This document shows positions 35,562-44,346 of a stretch of DNA of 64,000 nucleotides, piece after piece. Where the stretch lies: assembly GCF_001273755.1 (NCBI RefSeq), contig NZ_LGYA01000001.1:1260857-1324856 (forward strand), in the 5' to 3' direction. Every line of letters starts with the position of its first letter. Position 1 is the stretch's first letter. A model generated the notes under the pieces. The model did no database searches, was not told the origin of the DNA, and was given only the letters and a program-made list of their open reading frames with translations. The position numbers and the translations under genes were made by a program. The stretch is from Peribacillus butanolivorans. GTDB taxonomy: Bacteria; Bacillota; Bacilli; Bacillales; DSM-1321.

Positions 35562-36900
35562 AAAGGGAGTACGTGAAATTGCTCTCGATATTTTGGAATC
35601 TGTAGAAAAAAACCAATCCTACAGCAACCTTTTACTTAACAACTTGATTAAAAAGCACCAGTTATCCGGTGTGGATAGTGGTTTGCTAACAGAAATAAGC
35701 TACGGTACGATTCAGCGGAAAATGACTTTGGATTACTATTTGAAGCCATTTATTAAGCAACCGAAAAAAACGCTAAGCTGGGTCATCAACCTACTTAGGC
35801 TCTCCGTTTATCAAATGATTTATTTAGATAAAGTACCAGATCACGCGATTATTTTTGAAGCTGTCGAAATCTCGAAAAAGCGTGGCCATAAGGGAACGTC
35901 TTCAATGGTCAATGGTGTGCTTCGTAATATTCAAAGAAATGGTGTAGCTCCTCTTGATGATATCAAAGATGAGCTTGAGCGCCTCTCAATCGAGGTAAGC
36001 CATCCTGCTTGGCTAGTCAAGCGTTGGGTAGAGCAATTTGGCTATGAGAAAACCAAGGAAATGTGTGAAATTAACTTAACTGCTCCACTGCAGACGGGAA
36101 GGGTTAATTTAAAGCAGATTTCTCGCAGTGAACTAATCAGCGTTTTGACAGAAGAAGGCTATGATGTTGAAGCAAGTGATGTTGTTCGAGAGGCAATTGT
36201 TAGCTATAAGGGAAATCTTGCTCATTCAGAAAGCTATAAATTGGGGTATCTATCGATTCAAGACGAAAGTTCGATGCTAGTCGCTCATGCGTTAGGAGCC
36301 AATGAGAATGATGCTGTTCTCGATTGCTGTGCTGCACCAGGAGGTAAGACAACTCATATCGCAGAAGGCTTAACCACAGGACAAGTATATGCCCTTGATC
36401 TTCATGAGCATAAGGTTAAACTCATCAAAGAGCAGGCAGAGCGGCTAAAGCTAAGAAACAACATTAAGACAATGGCCCTTGATAGCAGAAACGTCCAAGA
36501 ACACTTTAATAAAGAAGGGTTTGACCGGATTCTTATAGATGCACCATGTTCAGGATTAGGTGTTATGCGCCGGAAGCCGGATGTAAAGTACACAAAAACA
36601 AAAGATGATATAATGAAACTCTCAAGTATACAAAAACAGTTATTGGAATCAGCTGCCCCGCTAGTAAAACAAGGCGGACGGTTAGTATATAGTACATGTA
36701 CGGTGGATAAAGAAGAAAATGATAAAGTTGCTGCAGCATTTTTGGAAAACCATCCGGATTTTGAAAGTGATACGACATTGGCCACAAGAATGCCTGAAAG
36801 TGTTCAGCCATTTATTGAAGGCCATACGTTGCAAGTGTTCCCGCAATATTTTAGCAGTGATGGATTCTTTATTGCGAGTTTTAGAAAGAAGGTGCTGTAA
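35548..36900 (+). CDS. rsmB: 16S rRNA (cytosine-967-C5)-methyltransferase RsmB
   Basis: A 450-residue protein. The N-terminal NusB-like helical domain ([36 protein letters not shown]) precedes the SAM-dependent RsmB/Nop2 domain with [30 protein letters not shown] (one catalytic Cys) and [11 protein letters not shown] (the second). It overlaps fmt by 14 bases and abuts rlmN directly. Confidence 0.95.
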   Translation: MKQTKKGVREIALDILESVEKNQSYSNLLLNNLIKKHQLSGVDSGLLTEISYGTIQRKMTLDYYLKPFIKQPKKTLSWVINLLRLSVYQMIYLDKVPDHAIIFEAVEISKKRGHKGTSSMVNGVLRNIQRNGVAPLDDIKDELERLSIEVSHPAWLVKRWVEQFGYEKTKEMCEINLTAPLQTGRVNLKQISRSELISVLTEEGYDVEASDVVREAIVSYKGNLAHSESYKLGYLSIQDESSMLVAHALGANENDAVLDCCAAPGGKTTHIAEGLTTGQVYALDLHEHKVKLIKEQAERLKLRNNIKTMALDSRNVQEHFNKEGFDRILIDAPCSGLGVMRRKPDVKYTKTKDDIMKLSSIQKQLLESAAPLVKQGGRLVYSTCTVDKEENDKVAAAFLENHPDFESDTTLATRMPESVQPFIEGHTLQVFPQYFSSDGFFIASFRKKVL

Positions 36901-37995
36901 ATGGCAGAGATTACTAAATCATCAAGAGTAAAAAAAGACACAACACCAGAAAAACCATCGATTTATTCATTTGAGCTTCACCAAATTAAAGAATGGCTGG
37001 TTGAAAACGGCGAGAAGGCATTCCGTGCAGATCAAATTTATGACTGGCTTTACAAAAAGCGTATTTCTAGTTTTGAAGATATGTCCAACCTTTCGAAATC
37101 TTTACGCGATAAACTAGAAGAACAGTTCACATTCACTACATTAAAAACATTGATTCAGCAAACGTCAAATGACGGGACCATGAAGTTTTTATTTGAACTG
37201 CATGATGGATATTCGATTGAAACGGTATTAATGCGCCATGAATATGGAAACTCTATCTGTGTTACAACACAGGTGGGTTGTAGGATTGGTTGTACATTCT
37301 GTGCATCAACTCTTGGCGGCTTAAAACGAAACCTTGAATCAGGAGAAATCGTTGCCCAGGTCGTTAAGGTACAACAGGCACTTGATGAAGTGGAAGAACG
37401 CGTTAGCTCAGTCGTAATCATGGGAATCGGTGAACCGTTTGATAACTATGATAATATGATGTCTTTCTTGAAAAATATAAATCATGAAAAAGGCTTAAAC
37501 ATTGGAGCACGTCATATTACCGTTTCAACAAGTGGTATCATTCCAAAAATTTATAAGTTTGCTGAAGAGAGCATGCAAATCAATTTTGCGGTTTCCCTTC
37601 ATGCCCCTAATACAGAATTGAGAAGTAAATTGATGCCAATCAACAAGGCCTATAAACTGCCAGACTTGATTGAAGCCATCAAATACTATACAGAAAAAAC
37701 AGGGCGCCGGGTCAGTTTTGAATATGGTCTATTCGGAGGCGAAAATGATTCTGTGAAACACGCCGAAGAATTAGCCGATTTAATAAAAGACATTAAATGC
37801 CATGTCAACTTAATTCCGGTTAACTATGTACCGGAACGCGACTATGTACGTACACCTCGGGACCAAATTTTTGAGTTTGAAAAAACATTGAAAAAGCGTG
37901 GTATTAATGTAACGATCCGAAGGGAACAAGGCAGTGATATTGATGCAGCCTGCGGCCAGCTTCGGGCCAAGGAGCGCAAAGAAGAGACGAGGTGA
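36901..37995 (+). CDS. rlmN: Dual-specificity 23S rRNA/tRNA adenine-C2 methyltransferase RlmN
   Basis: A 364-residue radical-SAM enzyme with the CxxxCxxC cluster motif as CRIGCTFC (about residue 122), [29 protein letters not shown], and a C-terminal Cys (DIDAACGQL) typical of RlmN. It methylates A2503 of 23S rRNA and A37 of some tRNAs. The start ATG directly follows the rsmB stop, and its own stop lies in the prpC ribosome site. Confidence 0.96.
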   Translation: MAEITKSSRVKKDTTPEKPSIYSFELHQIKEWLVENGEKAFRADQIYDWLYKKRISSFEDMSNLSKSLRDKLEEQFTFTTLKTLIQQTSNDGTMKFLFELHDGYSIETVLMRHEYGNSICVTTQVGCRIGCTFCASTLGGLKRNLESGEIVAQVVKVQQALDEVEERVSSVVIMGIGEPFDNYDNMMSFLKNINHEKGLNIGARHITVSTSGIIPKIYKFAEESMQINFAVSLHAPNTELRSKLMPINKAYKLPDLIEAIKYYTEKTGRRVSFEYGLFGGENDSVKHAEELADLIKDIKCHVNLIPVNYVPERDYVRTPRDQIFEFEKTLKKRGINVTIRREQGSDIDAACGQLRAKERKEETR

Positions 37996-37999
37996 CCCT

Positions 38000-38749
38000 A
38001 TGAGGGCAATATTTAAAACTGACCGTGGAAAAGTCCGCCAGCATAATGAAGATAATGGCGGAATCTTTAAGAATTCGGAAGGCGTTCGCCTTGCCATCGT
38101 TGCAGATGGCATGGGCGGCCACCGAGCCGGAGATGTAGCAAGTGCAATGACGATCGACCTTTTGAAAAAGGGCTGGGAGGAATCCAACGGGATTGATACA
38201 GCAAATGATGCAGAGGATTGGCTGAGAAAGAAAATTTTCTTGGTTAATCAATTGCTTTTTGAACATGCCGAGGCGAATACAGAATGCAAGGGCATGGGGA
38301 CAACCATTGTTGCAGCCATTTGTACTGATAAATTTTCAACTATTGCCAACATCGGGGACAGCCGATGTTATTTGTATAATGAAAGTGGTTTTAAGCAGGT
38401 CACTGAAGATCATTCGCTTGTTAATGAATTAGTCCGTTCAGGCCAGATTTCTAAGGAAGACGCCGAGAATCATCCACGGAAAAATGTTTTATTACGAGCC
38501 TTAGGTACAGAAATGCAAGTGGAAATGGACATTACGACGGTCATTTTTGAAGAAAGTGATTTACTTTTGCTTTGCTCGGACGGTTTAACGAATAAAGTGA
38601 GTGAACAGGAACTTGAAGAAACAGTTACCAATGAGCAACCACTTGAAGAAAAGGCGAATTCGTTAATAGATAAGGCCAATCACTATGGTGGAGAAGATAA
38701 TATCACCCTTGTGCTTGTTCAATTTATCGATGAAAGCGAAAGCAGGTGA
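38000..38749 (+). CDS. prpC: PP2C-type Ser/Thr protein phosphatase PrpC
   Basis: A 249-residue PPM phosphatase. Motifs are TDRGKVRQHNEDN, VADGMGGHRAGDVAS, NIGDSRCYLYN, TEDHSLVNELVRSG, CSDGLTNKV and GGEDNITLVLV; the Asp residues bind Mn2+. It reverses PrkC phosphorylation. ATG 38000 follows GAGGTGA; the in-frame start at 37934 within rlmN is rejected. It is paired with prkC, which begins 5 bases downstream. Confidence 0.96.
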   Translation: MRAIFKTDRGKVRQHNEDNGGIFKNSEGVRLAIVADGMGGHRAGDVASAMTIDLLKKGWEESNGIDTANDAEDWLRKKIFLVNQLLFEHAEANTECKGMGTTIVAAICTDKFSTIANIGDSRCYLYNESGFKQVTEDHSLVNELVRSGQISKEDAENHPRKNVLLRALGTEMQVEMDITTVIFEESDLLLLCSDGLTNKVSEQELEETVTNEQPLEEKANSLIDKANHYGGEDNITLVLVQFIDESESR

Positions 38750-38754
38750 ACTCA

Positions 38755-40779
38755 ATGTTGATTGGTAGAAGAATCAACGGCCGTTATAAACTGATCGAGA
38801 TGGTCGGTGGCGGCGGTATGGCGAATGTTTACCTTGCAAGGGATATGATTTTGGACCGTGATGTAGCGTTGAAAATCCTTCGTATGGATTTTAATAATGA
38901 CGAGGAGTTCATCAAGCGTTTTAATCGTGAAGCACAATCAGCAACAAGTCTAGCTCATCCGAATATTGTAAGTATTTATGATGTTGGTGAAGAAGATGCT
39001 ATCTATTATATTGTCATGGAATATGTGGCCGGTTTTACACTAAAGCAATACATACAAAAATATTATCCGATTCCTGTTGAAAAAGCCTTGGATATCATGA
39101 AGCAAATTACGGCAGCGATTTCCCATGCCCATCATAACGGGATTATCCATCGGGACATCAAGCCACAGAATATTTTGATTGATAAAGAAGGAACCGTCAA
39201 AATTACGGACTTTGGTATTGCATTGGCTCTAAGTGCAACGAATATAACTCAGACGAACGCAGTCTTAGGCTCTGTTCATTATTTATCTCCAGAACAGGCT
39301 AGAGGCGGAATGGCCAATAAGAAATCTGATATTTATTCACTTGGTATCGTCATGTTTGAATTGCTAACGGGGAGATTACCCTTTTCAGGTGAATCTGCCG
39401 TTTCGATAGCTCTTAAACATTTACAATCAGAAACTCCTTCGCCAAAACGCTGGAACTCTGAAATACCACAAAGTGTGGAAAATATTATCTTAAAAGCGAC
39501 AGCAAAAGATTCATATTACCGCTATGAAAGTGTAGATTCAATGGAAGATGATATTCGAACGTCGCTTAATCCAGAGCGTTTAAATGAATCTCCTTTTGCT
39601 ATTCCTGAAGATCATGATGCAACAAAGGCCATACCAATCATCACGGATGATCAACTTTCAAGTATTGATGAGACAATAGTAAGGGGCCCGGAAAAAAACA
39701 CTCTAGTCTATGTGGATGATGAGGATAGTGAGTCAGAAGCGGACACTAAAACAAAAAAGAAACAGAAGAAACAGAAAAAACAAAAAACAAAGTCAAAACA
39801 AAAAGATAAAAAACGAAAAAAATTGTCTACCATTTTAGTTACCATCTTTTTAGTTCTTGCCCTTTTTGCTGTTTTATTTATAACTCTTGCACCGACGATG
39901 CTTGATTCGAAGGAAGTTACCATCCCTGATCTTAAAGGGAAAGAGTTGGATGATGCTATTACTGAATTGGTTAATTTGAAACTGGTTGTTGGAAATACGA
40001 TTGAGATTGAAGATGAAGAGGTCGAAAAAGACCTAGTGATTAAAACGAACCCTAAGCAAGGCAAGACGGTCAAGGTAGGTGCGAAAATTGATATTTACCA
40101 GAGTATTGGTAAAGAAACGATTTCGTTGTCTAGCTATGAAGGCAGAAAGTATTCAGATGTCGAATCCTTCCTTGAAAAAATGGGGTTCAAGGACATTGTC
40201 GTGACCGAAGAGTATGATGACAGTGCAGCAGGTACGATAATAAAACAAACTCCTTCGGGAGGTACCGAAATCGTACCATCCGATACGGAACTAGAGTTTA
40301 CCATTAGTAAAGGTGCAGATCGATTAAGCTTAAAGAACCTAACTGGTTTCAATGAAGCTGGCCTAAATGATTACTCTAATGACAGTGGAATAAAGATTGA
40401 GGTGGAAGATAAAGTCTATAATGATTCCATTGCAGAGGGGCTTGTCATATCTCAGTCACCTGAACCGGCTACTAGAGTCGAACAAGGTAGTACGGTGAAA
40501 GTAGTCCTTTCAAAAGGGAAAGAAGAAATCCCTCCAAAAAAGGTAACAGAGGAAATTACGATTGAGTATGATCCAGTAGAGCCAGGCAAAGCGCAAGAGA
40601 TCCAAATTTTCATTGAAGATATCAACAATAGCATGACGGAGCCTCAAGAATCATTTTTTATCGTAGAAACGGTAAAACGAAAGATTGATCTAATGGTATC
40701 TCCAGATAAGAAAGCCGGATATAAAGTCATGCGGGACAATCAGGTCATTATCGACGAATCCGTCTCTTATCCAAATTAA
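38755..40779 (+). CDS. prkC: Membrane Ser/Thr kinase PrkC with PASTA domains
   Basis: A 674-residue protein. Kinase domain about 10-275: GGGGMANVYLA, Lys40, HRDIKPQNIL with Asp134, TDFGIALAL. The activation loop has Thr162, Thr165 and Thr167, but Asn163 where B. subtilis has Thr. A Lys-rich stretch precedes one membrane helix (LSTILVTIFLVLALFAVLF). Outside are three PASTA repeats and a C-terminal Ig-like part. It senses muropeptides and signals germination and growth state. ATG 38755 follows AGGTGA; a GTG lies at 38746. Confidence 0.96.
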   Translation: MLIGRRINGRYKLIEMVGGGGMANVYLARDMILDRDVALKILRMDFNNDEEFIKRFNREAQSATSLAHPNIVSIYDVGEEDAIYYIVMEYVAGFTLKQYIQKYYPIPVEKALDIMKQITAAISHAHHNGIIHRDIKPQNILIDKEGTVKITDFGIALALSATNITQTNAVLGSVHYLSPEQARGGMANKKSDIYSLGIVMFELLTGRLPFSGESAVSIALKHLQSETPSPKRWNSEIPQSVENIILKATAKDSYYRYESVDSMEDDIRTSLNPERLNESPFAIPEDHDATKAIPIITDDQLSSIDETIVRGPEKNTLVYVDDEDSESEADTKTKKKQKKQKKQKTKSKQKDKKRKKLSTILVTIFLVLALFAVLFITLAPTMLDSKEVTIPDLKGKELDDAITELVNLKLVVGNTIEIEDEEVEKDLVIKTNPKQGKTVKVGAKIDIYQSIGKETISLSSYEGRKYSDVESFLEKMGFKDIVVTEEYDDSAAGTIIKQTPSGGTEIVPSDTELEFTISKGADRLSLKNLTGFNEAGLNDYSNDSGIKIEVEDKVYNDSIAEGLVISQSPEPATRVEQGSTVKVVLSKGKEEIPPKKVTEEITIEYDPVEPGKAQEIQIFIEDINNSMTEPQESFFIVETVKRKIDLMVSPDKKAGYKVMRDNQVIIDESVSYPN

Positions 40780-40803
40780 ATATATTAAATTAGGAGTGTG
40801 GCT

Positions 40804-41685
40804 ATGCCCGAAGGAAAAATTATTAAAGCATTAAGTGGATTTTATTATGTTCTTGATGGAGAAGAGGTTTTTCAATGCCGAGGCCGTGGAGTATTCCGGA
40901 AAAATAAGGTAACACCTCTTGTTGGTGATTATGTGGTTTATCAGGCGGATAATAAAACAGATGGGACTGTAACCGAAATAAAGCCACGTAAGAATGAATT
41001 GATTCGTCCTCAGATATCAAATGTAGATCAAGCCATTCTTGTGTTTTCGGCCGTTGAACCTGATTTCAGCCCAGCCTTGCTTGATAGATTTCTCGTTCTT
41101 ATTGAAGATAACGAAATCGAACCCATTATCGTTGTAACGAAGATGGACTTAGTGACTGCTGAGAGCCAAGAGAAATTGTCTCAGTATATCAAAGACTATC
41201 AGAAGTTGGGCTATACAGTGCTGGAGACTTCTTCAGTTTCCACTGGTGGTATTGAAGAGCTTGTTCCTTATATAGAAGGAAAAACAAGTGTATTTGCCGG
41301 TCAGTCAGGGGTTGGGAAATCTTCATTGCTGAATGCAATCAATCCTGAATTAGCTTTAAAGACAGATGATATATCGTCCCACTTAGGACGTGGAAAGCAC
41401 ACCACTCGTCATGTGGAATTGATTCATATTGGTTCTGGACTTGTTGCGGATACACCTGGATTTAGTTCACTTGAATTTATGGAAATGGAAGCTGAACGCT
41501 TATCCTATTGCTTCCCAGAAATGCATAAGCATGGAGAAGACTGTAAATTCCGGGCTTGCTTGCATGACAAAGAGCCGAAGTGTGCTGTGAAGGAAGCGGT
41601 TGATACAGGGGAGATTCCACGGTATCGTTATGAGCACTATATGCAGTTTTTAGAGGAAATTAGAGATAGAAAGCCGAGGTATTAG
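40804..41685 (+). CDS. rsgA: Ribosome small-subunit GTPase RsgA (YloQ/CpgA)
   Basis: A 293-residue circularly permuted GTPase. An N-terminal OB fold precedes G4 (VTKMD), then G1 (GQSGVGKSSLLNAI), G2 (GKHTT) and G3 (DTPGFS), then a zinc domain (CFPEM, HGEDCKFRACLH). It matures 30S subunits and is a PrkC substrate in B. subtilis. ATG 40804 follows AGGAGTG; in-frame GTG 40798 is less likely by homology. Confidence 0.96.
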   Translation: MPEGKIIKALSGFYYVLDGEEVFQCRGRGVFRKNKVTPLVGDYVVYQADNKTDGTVTEIKPRKNELIRPQISNVDQAILVFSAVEPDFSPALLDRFLVLIEDNEIEPIIVVTKMDLVTAESQEKLSQYIKDYQKLGYTVLETSSVSTGGIEELVPYIEGKTSVFAGQSGVGKSSLLNAINPELALKTDDISSHLGRGKHTTRHVELIHIGSGLVADTPGFSSLEFMEMEAERLSYCFPEMHKHGEDCKFRACLHDKEPKCAVKEAVDTGEIPRYRYEHYMQFLEEIRDRKPRY

Positions 41686-41686
41686 A

Positions 41687-42334
41687 ATGGTTAAAATTGC
41701 ACCATCTATTTTATCAGCTGATTTTGCTAAACTTGGAGAAGAGATTCTGGATGTGGAAAGGGGCGGTGCGGACTTTATCCATGTGGATGTCATGGATGGT
41801 CATTTCGTGCCCAATATTACGATAGGCTCATTAATTGTCGATGCTATCCGACCGGTGACAAGGCTTCCGCTTGACGTACATTTGATGATTGAACACCCTG
41901 ATCGTTATATCGAAGCATTCGCGAAAGCGGGAGCTGATTATATAACTGTACATGTTGAGGCATGCACGCATTTGCATCGCACGATTCAGTTAATTAAATC
42001 TTTTGGTGTGAATGCAGGCGTTGTGCTTAATCCGGCTACGCCGGCTTCCTTAATTCAGCCTATCATCGAAGATATTGACATGGTGTTGTTAATGACTGTT
42101 AACCCGGGGTTTGGCGGGCAAAAGTTCATCGCATCCGTACTACCGAAAATTGCTGAAGTGAAGGCGATGGCAGACAAATATAATCCAAAGCTTGAAATTG
42201 AGATTGATGGCGGAGTAAATGAAGAAACGGCTAAACTTTGTATCGAGCAAGGAGCAACCGTGCTTGTGGCCGGATCTGCCATATATAATCAAAAAGATCG
42301 CCATGCAGCTATTCAAAGGATTCGTGGAAACTAA
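41687..42334 (+). CDS. rpe: Ribulose-phosphate 3-epimerase
   Basis: A 215-residue TIM-barrel enzyme with IAPSILSADFAKLGEE, HVDVMDGHFVPNITIG, LDVHLMIEHPDRYI, MTVNPGFGGQKFI and EIDGGVNEETAKL. It interconverts ribulose-5-P and xylulose-5-P in the pentose phosphate pathway. It starts one base after the rsgA stop, with GAGGT upstream, and is followed by a strong terminator. Confidence 0.97.
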   Translation: MVKIAPSILSADFAKLGEEILDVERGGADFIHVDVMDGHFVPNITIGSLIVDAIRPVTRLPLDVHLMIEHPDRYIEAFAKAGADYITVHVEACTHLHRTIQLIKSFGVNAGVVLNPATPASLIQPIIEDIDMVLLMTVNPGFGGQKFIASVLPKIAEVKAMADKYNPKLEIEIDGGVNEETAKLCIEQGATVLVAGSAIYNQKDRHAAIQRIRGN

Positions 42335-42340
42335 AAGAAA

Positions 42341-42385
42341 AAAGCCGACATTATCATATTCGTATGATAGTGATCGGCTTTTTTT
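42341..42385 (+). terminator. Terminator after rpe with TTCG loop
   Basis: A roughly 18-bp stem (AAAGCCGA with TCGGCTTT plus an inner ATCATA/TATGAT) with a single-base bulge at 42373 and a TTCG loop at 42359-42362, followed by T residues. The A run before it could also serve the opposite strand. Confidence 0.93.
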
Positions 42386-42471
42386 ACACAGAAAGTATGT
42401 GCTAATAAATAAAAACGATGTTTCTGTAACGATATGAGTGATAAGAATATTTTATGAAGAAGGATGATTTC

Positions 42472-43125
42472 ATGATTATTAGTATAATGGCTGGGGGCCC
42501 TGAGTATTTGTGGCCGGATTTAACAGGATATAAAGAGATGACAGATTTATGGGTTGGAGTCGATAGGGGAGTATGGGCGCTGCTTGAAAATGATATAGAG
42601 CCTAGGTTCGTATTCGGCGATTTTGATTCAGTTTCAGAAGATGAATATATGAATATTAATCAAAGACTGGAACATATCAATCTATATCCTTCTGAGAAGG
42701 ATGAAACGGATCTAGAAATTGCTTTTAAATGGGCTGTAGAACAAAAACCAAGTGAAATTCATATATTGGGTGCTACAGGAGGGAGATTGGATCATTTTCT
42801 TGGTAATATCCAGTTACTTCAGAAAGAAAGCATCCTTCCTGTTCATAAGGAAATAGATATGTACATAGTTGATAAACAAAATATATTTTCAGTAAAGACA
42901 CCGGGCTCTTATAAGGTCACTGCATTGAAAGACAAGAAGTATGTGTCTCTACTCCCTGTTACAGCAGAAATCACTGGCATTACACTCTCAGGCTTCAAAT
43001 ATCCGCTAATTGACGCAAGGCTAGAGATAGGGTCGACACTCTGCATTAGCAATGAACTAATTTCTGATTGTGGGAATGTTTCATTTGAGGAAGGCATATT
43101 AATGGTGATAAGAAGCAGTGATTAA
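42472..43125 (+). CDS. thiN: Thiamine pyrophosphokinase
   Basis: A 217-residue protein (B. subtilis YloS/ThiN). Motifs are GVDRGVWALLE, FGDFDSVSEDE, EKDETDLEIAFKWA, GATGGRLDHFLGNIQLL and STLCISNELIS. It makes thiamine diphosphate from thiamine and ATP. ATG 42472 is preferred to ATG 42454 because AGAAGGATG precedes it and homology begins at MIISIMAGGP. It has its own intergenic upstream of about 135 bases. Confidence 0.94.
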   Translation: MIISIMAGGPEYLWPDLTGYKEMTDLWVGVDRGVWALLENDIEPRFVFGDFDSVSEDEYMNINQRLEHINLYPSEKDETDLEIAFKWAVEQKPSEIHILGATGGRLDHFLGNIQLLQKESILPVHKEIDMYIVDKQNIFSVKTPGSYKVTALKDKKYVSLLPVTAEITGITLSGFKYPLIDARLEIGSTLCISNELISDCGNVSFEEGILMVIRSSD

Positions 43126-43245
43126 AATTCATGCTTAGAGCAGATTCGGATATATACGATCATCCTATATCCGCTTAAAAGCTTATGTTGTAATAGAAAA
43201 AATTCCACTTCATCTTATTTGTGGGATGCAAAGAGGAGGGGCATG

Positions 43246-43326
43246 ATGAAATTTTATACGATTAAATTGCCAAAAGTTCTGGGCAGTTTGGTAAGGGCTA
43301 TGCTCGGAGCGTTTAAAAAAGGCTGA
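43246..43326 (+). CDS. spoVM: SpoVM, 26-residue stage V sporulation peptide
   Basis: A micro-ORF of 26 codons (MKFYTIKLPKVLGSLV, then RAMLGAFKKG). It matches the amphipathic SpoVM peptide, including Pro9, and differs from B. subtilis mostly by conservative changes. SpoVM recognises the convex outer forespore membrane and anchors the SpoIVA coat base. A strong AGAGGAGGGG site precedes it; an extra ATG at 43243 is in frame. Position between thiN and rpmB is the conserved one. A terminator follows directly. Confidence 0.95.
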   Translation: MKFYTIKLPKVLGSLVRAMLGAFKKG

Positions 43327-43337
43327 TACTTATCTCC

Positions 43338-43373
43338 ATAACACCTCTCTATTTAAGGGGGGTGTTATTTTTT
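43338..43373 (+). terminator. Terminator of spoVM
   Basis: A 12-bp stem (43338-43349 with 43357-43368, two G-U pairs) followed by six T residues. Confidence 0.92.
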
Positions 43374-43493
43374 CGGAATTATTAGAGGACAATGAAAAGA
43401 ATAGGCAAGCCATTAATGGGTGATGACTTTATTGAATGAGGACTAGGCCAGATCAAATAAAGCATACCCATTAAAAATGCAGCCATTTCAAAT

Positions 43494-43517
43494 AAAAAGG
43501 CATCCTGAGAGGATGCC
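43494..43517 (-). terminator. Terminator of rpmB
   Basis: On the - strand, GGCATCCT/AGGATGCC (8 bp, 3-base loop) is followed by five T residues (A run 43494-43498 on +). Confidence 0.92.
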
Positions 43518-43523
43518 GTAACA

Positions 43524-43712
43524 TTATACGCGTTCTACTTTGCCCGATTTAAGAGCTCTTGCAGAAACGTATACACGTTTAGGTTTACCGTCAACTAAAA
43601 TACGTACTTTTTGAAGGTTAGCGCCCCATGTACGCTTGCTAGCGTTCATTGCGTGAGAGCGGCTGTTACCAGAACGAGTTCTTCTTCCAGTGATTACACA
43701 TTTACGTGCCAT
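43524..43712 (-). CDS. rpmB: 50S ribosomal protein L28
   Basis: A 62-residue basic protein beginning [20 protein letters not shown], with [12 protein letters not shown] and [18 protein letters not shown]. Only one Cys is present, so it lacks the four-Cys zinc site of the zinc-type L28 form. The ATG follows TAGGAGGG. It is transcribed leftwards, the same inverted orientation as in B. subtilis. The 250-base gap to yloU holds its promoter, which I could not place confidently. Confidence 0.97.
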   Translation of the reverse strand: MARKCVITGRRTRSGNSRSHAMNASKRTWGANLQKVRILVDGKPKRVYVSARALKSGKVERV

Positions 43713-43846
43713 GTTAAATTCCCTCCTAACTACAACAAGCTTAAGTTTTTCAAAGTCGTCTTAAGTCTTTGTAAAATACTTTAATAATTTATCATACCTA
43801 CCGTGAGAATGCAATACTTCAGTTAATTACTTTCAAGAAAAAAACC

Positions 43847-43878
43847 TTGACATACATACTTTAAAATTGAATTATAAT
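43847..43878 (+). promoter_or_regulatory. Candidate sigma-A promoter of yloU-fakA
   Basis: A perfect TTGACA (43847-43852) and a perfect TATAAT (43873-43878), but with 20 bases between them; a weaker AATTAT gives 17. The start site would lie just before the leader stem-loop at 43888. Confidence 0.6.
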
Positions 43879-43887
43879 AAGAACCGT

Positions 43888-43932
43888 AAGACATTTACTT
43901 TTAAAACAATAGACATTATAGTAAAATGTCTT
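43888..43932 (+). promoter_or_regulatory. 5'-terminal stem-loop of the yloU-fakA mRNA
   Basis: AAGACATTTAC (43888-43898) pairs with GTAAAATGTCTT (43921-43932) with one bulged base and a 22-base loop. There is no T run, so it is not a terminator. It may stabilise the mRNA or affect translation; this is inference. Confidence 0.5.
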
Positions 43933-43964
43933 TAGTTGATTTGATTTTTGGGAGGGAAAAGAAA

Positions 43965-44327
43965 ATGTCTATCGAATTACAAACAAAATATGGACAAATT
44001 GATATCTCTAATGATGTGATCGCTACTGTAGCCGGCGGCGCAGCTGTGGATTGCTACGGAATTATAGGAATGGCTTCCAAAAAACAATTTAAAGACGGCA
44101 TTGCCGAAATTTTAAGAAAAGAAAACTTTACAAAGGGTGTAATAGTGCGTCAAGTAGAGGAAGAAGTTCATATCGATATGTATATTATCGTGAGTTATGG
44201 AACTAAAATCTCGGAGGTTGCGCATAATGTGCAATCAAAGGTAAAATATACTCTGGACAAAACTGTCGGATTAGCTGTTGAATCCGTTAACATTTTTGTA
44301 CAGGGAGTTCGTGTGACGAACCCTTAA
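43965..44327 (+). CDS. yloU: Asp23/Gls24 family envelope stress protein YloU
   Basis: A 120-residue Asp23/Gls24 protein: IELQTKYGQIDISNDVIATV, GGAAVDCYGIIGM, IDMYIIVSYGTKISEVAHNV, and VESVNIFVQGVRV. Members form membrane-associated assemblies; YloU itself has no defined role, but its fixed pairing with fakA suggests a link with fatty-acid kinase. ATG 43965 follows GGGAGGG; the in-frame ATG at 43926 lies in the leader hairpin and is rejected. Confidence 0.93.
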   Translation: MSIELQTKYGQIDISNDVIATVAGGAAVDCYGIIGMASKKQFKDGIAEILRKENFTKGVIVRQVEEEVHIDMYIIVSYGTKISEVAHNVQSKVKYTLDKTVGLAVESVNIFVQGVRVTNP

Positions 44328-44346
44328 GCAATAGGAGGAAAGTTTT

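Noticed and set aside
43126-43245. Sigma-E promoter for spoVM
   Set aside because: A sigma-E promoter is expected, but no convincing -35/-10 pair is visible; only a CGGATATA/TATATCCG inverted repeat.
43392-43439. 15-codon mini-ORF between spoVM and rpmB
   Set aside because: It has only a weak upstream AGAGGAC, no known homologue and lies between two terminators; it cannot be supported.
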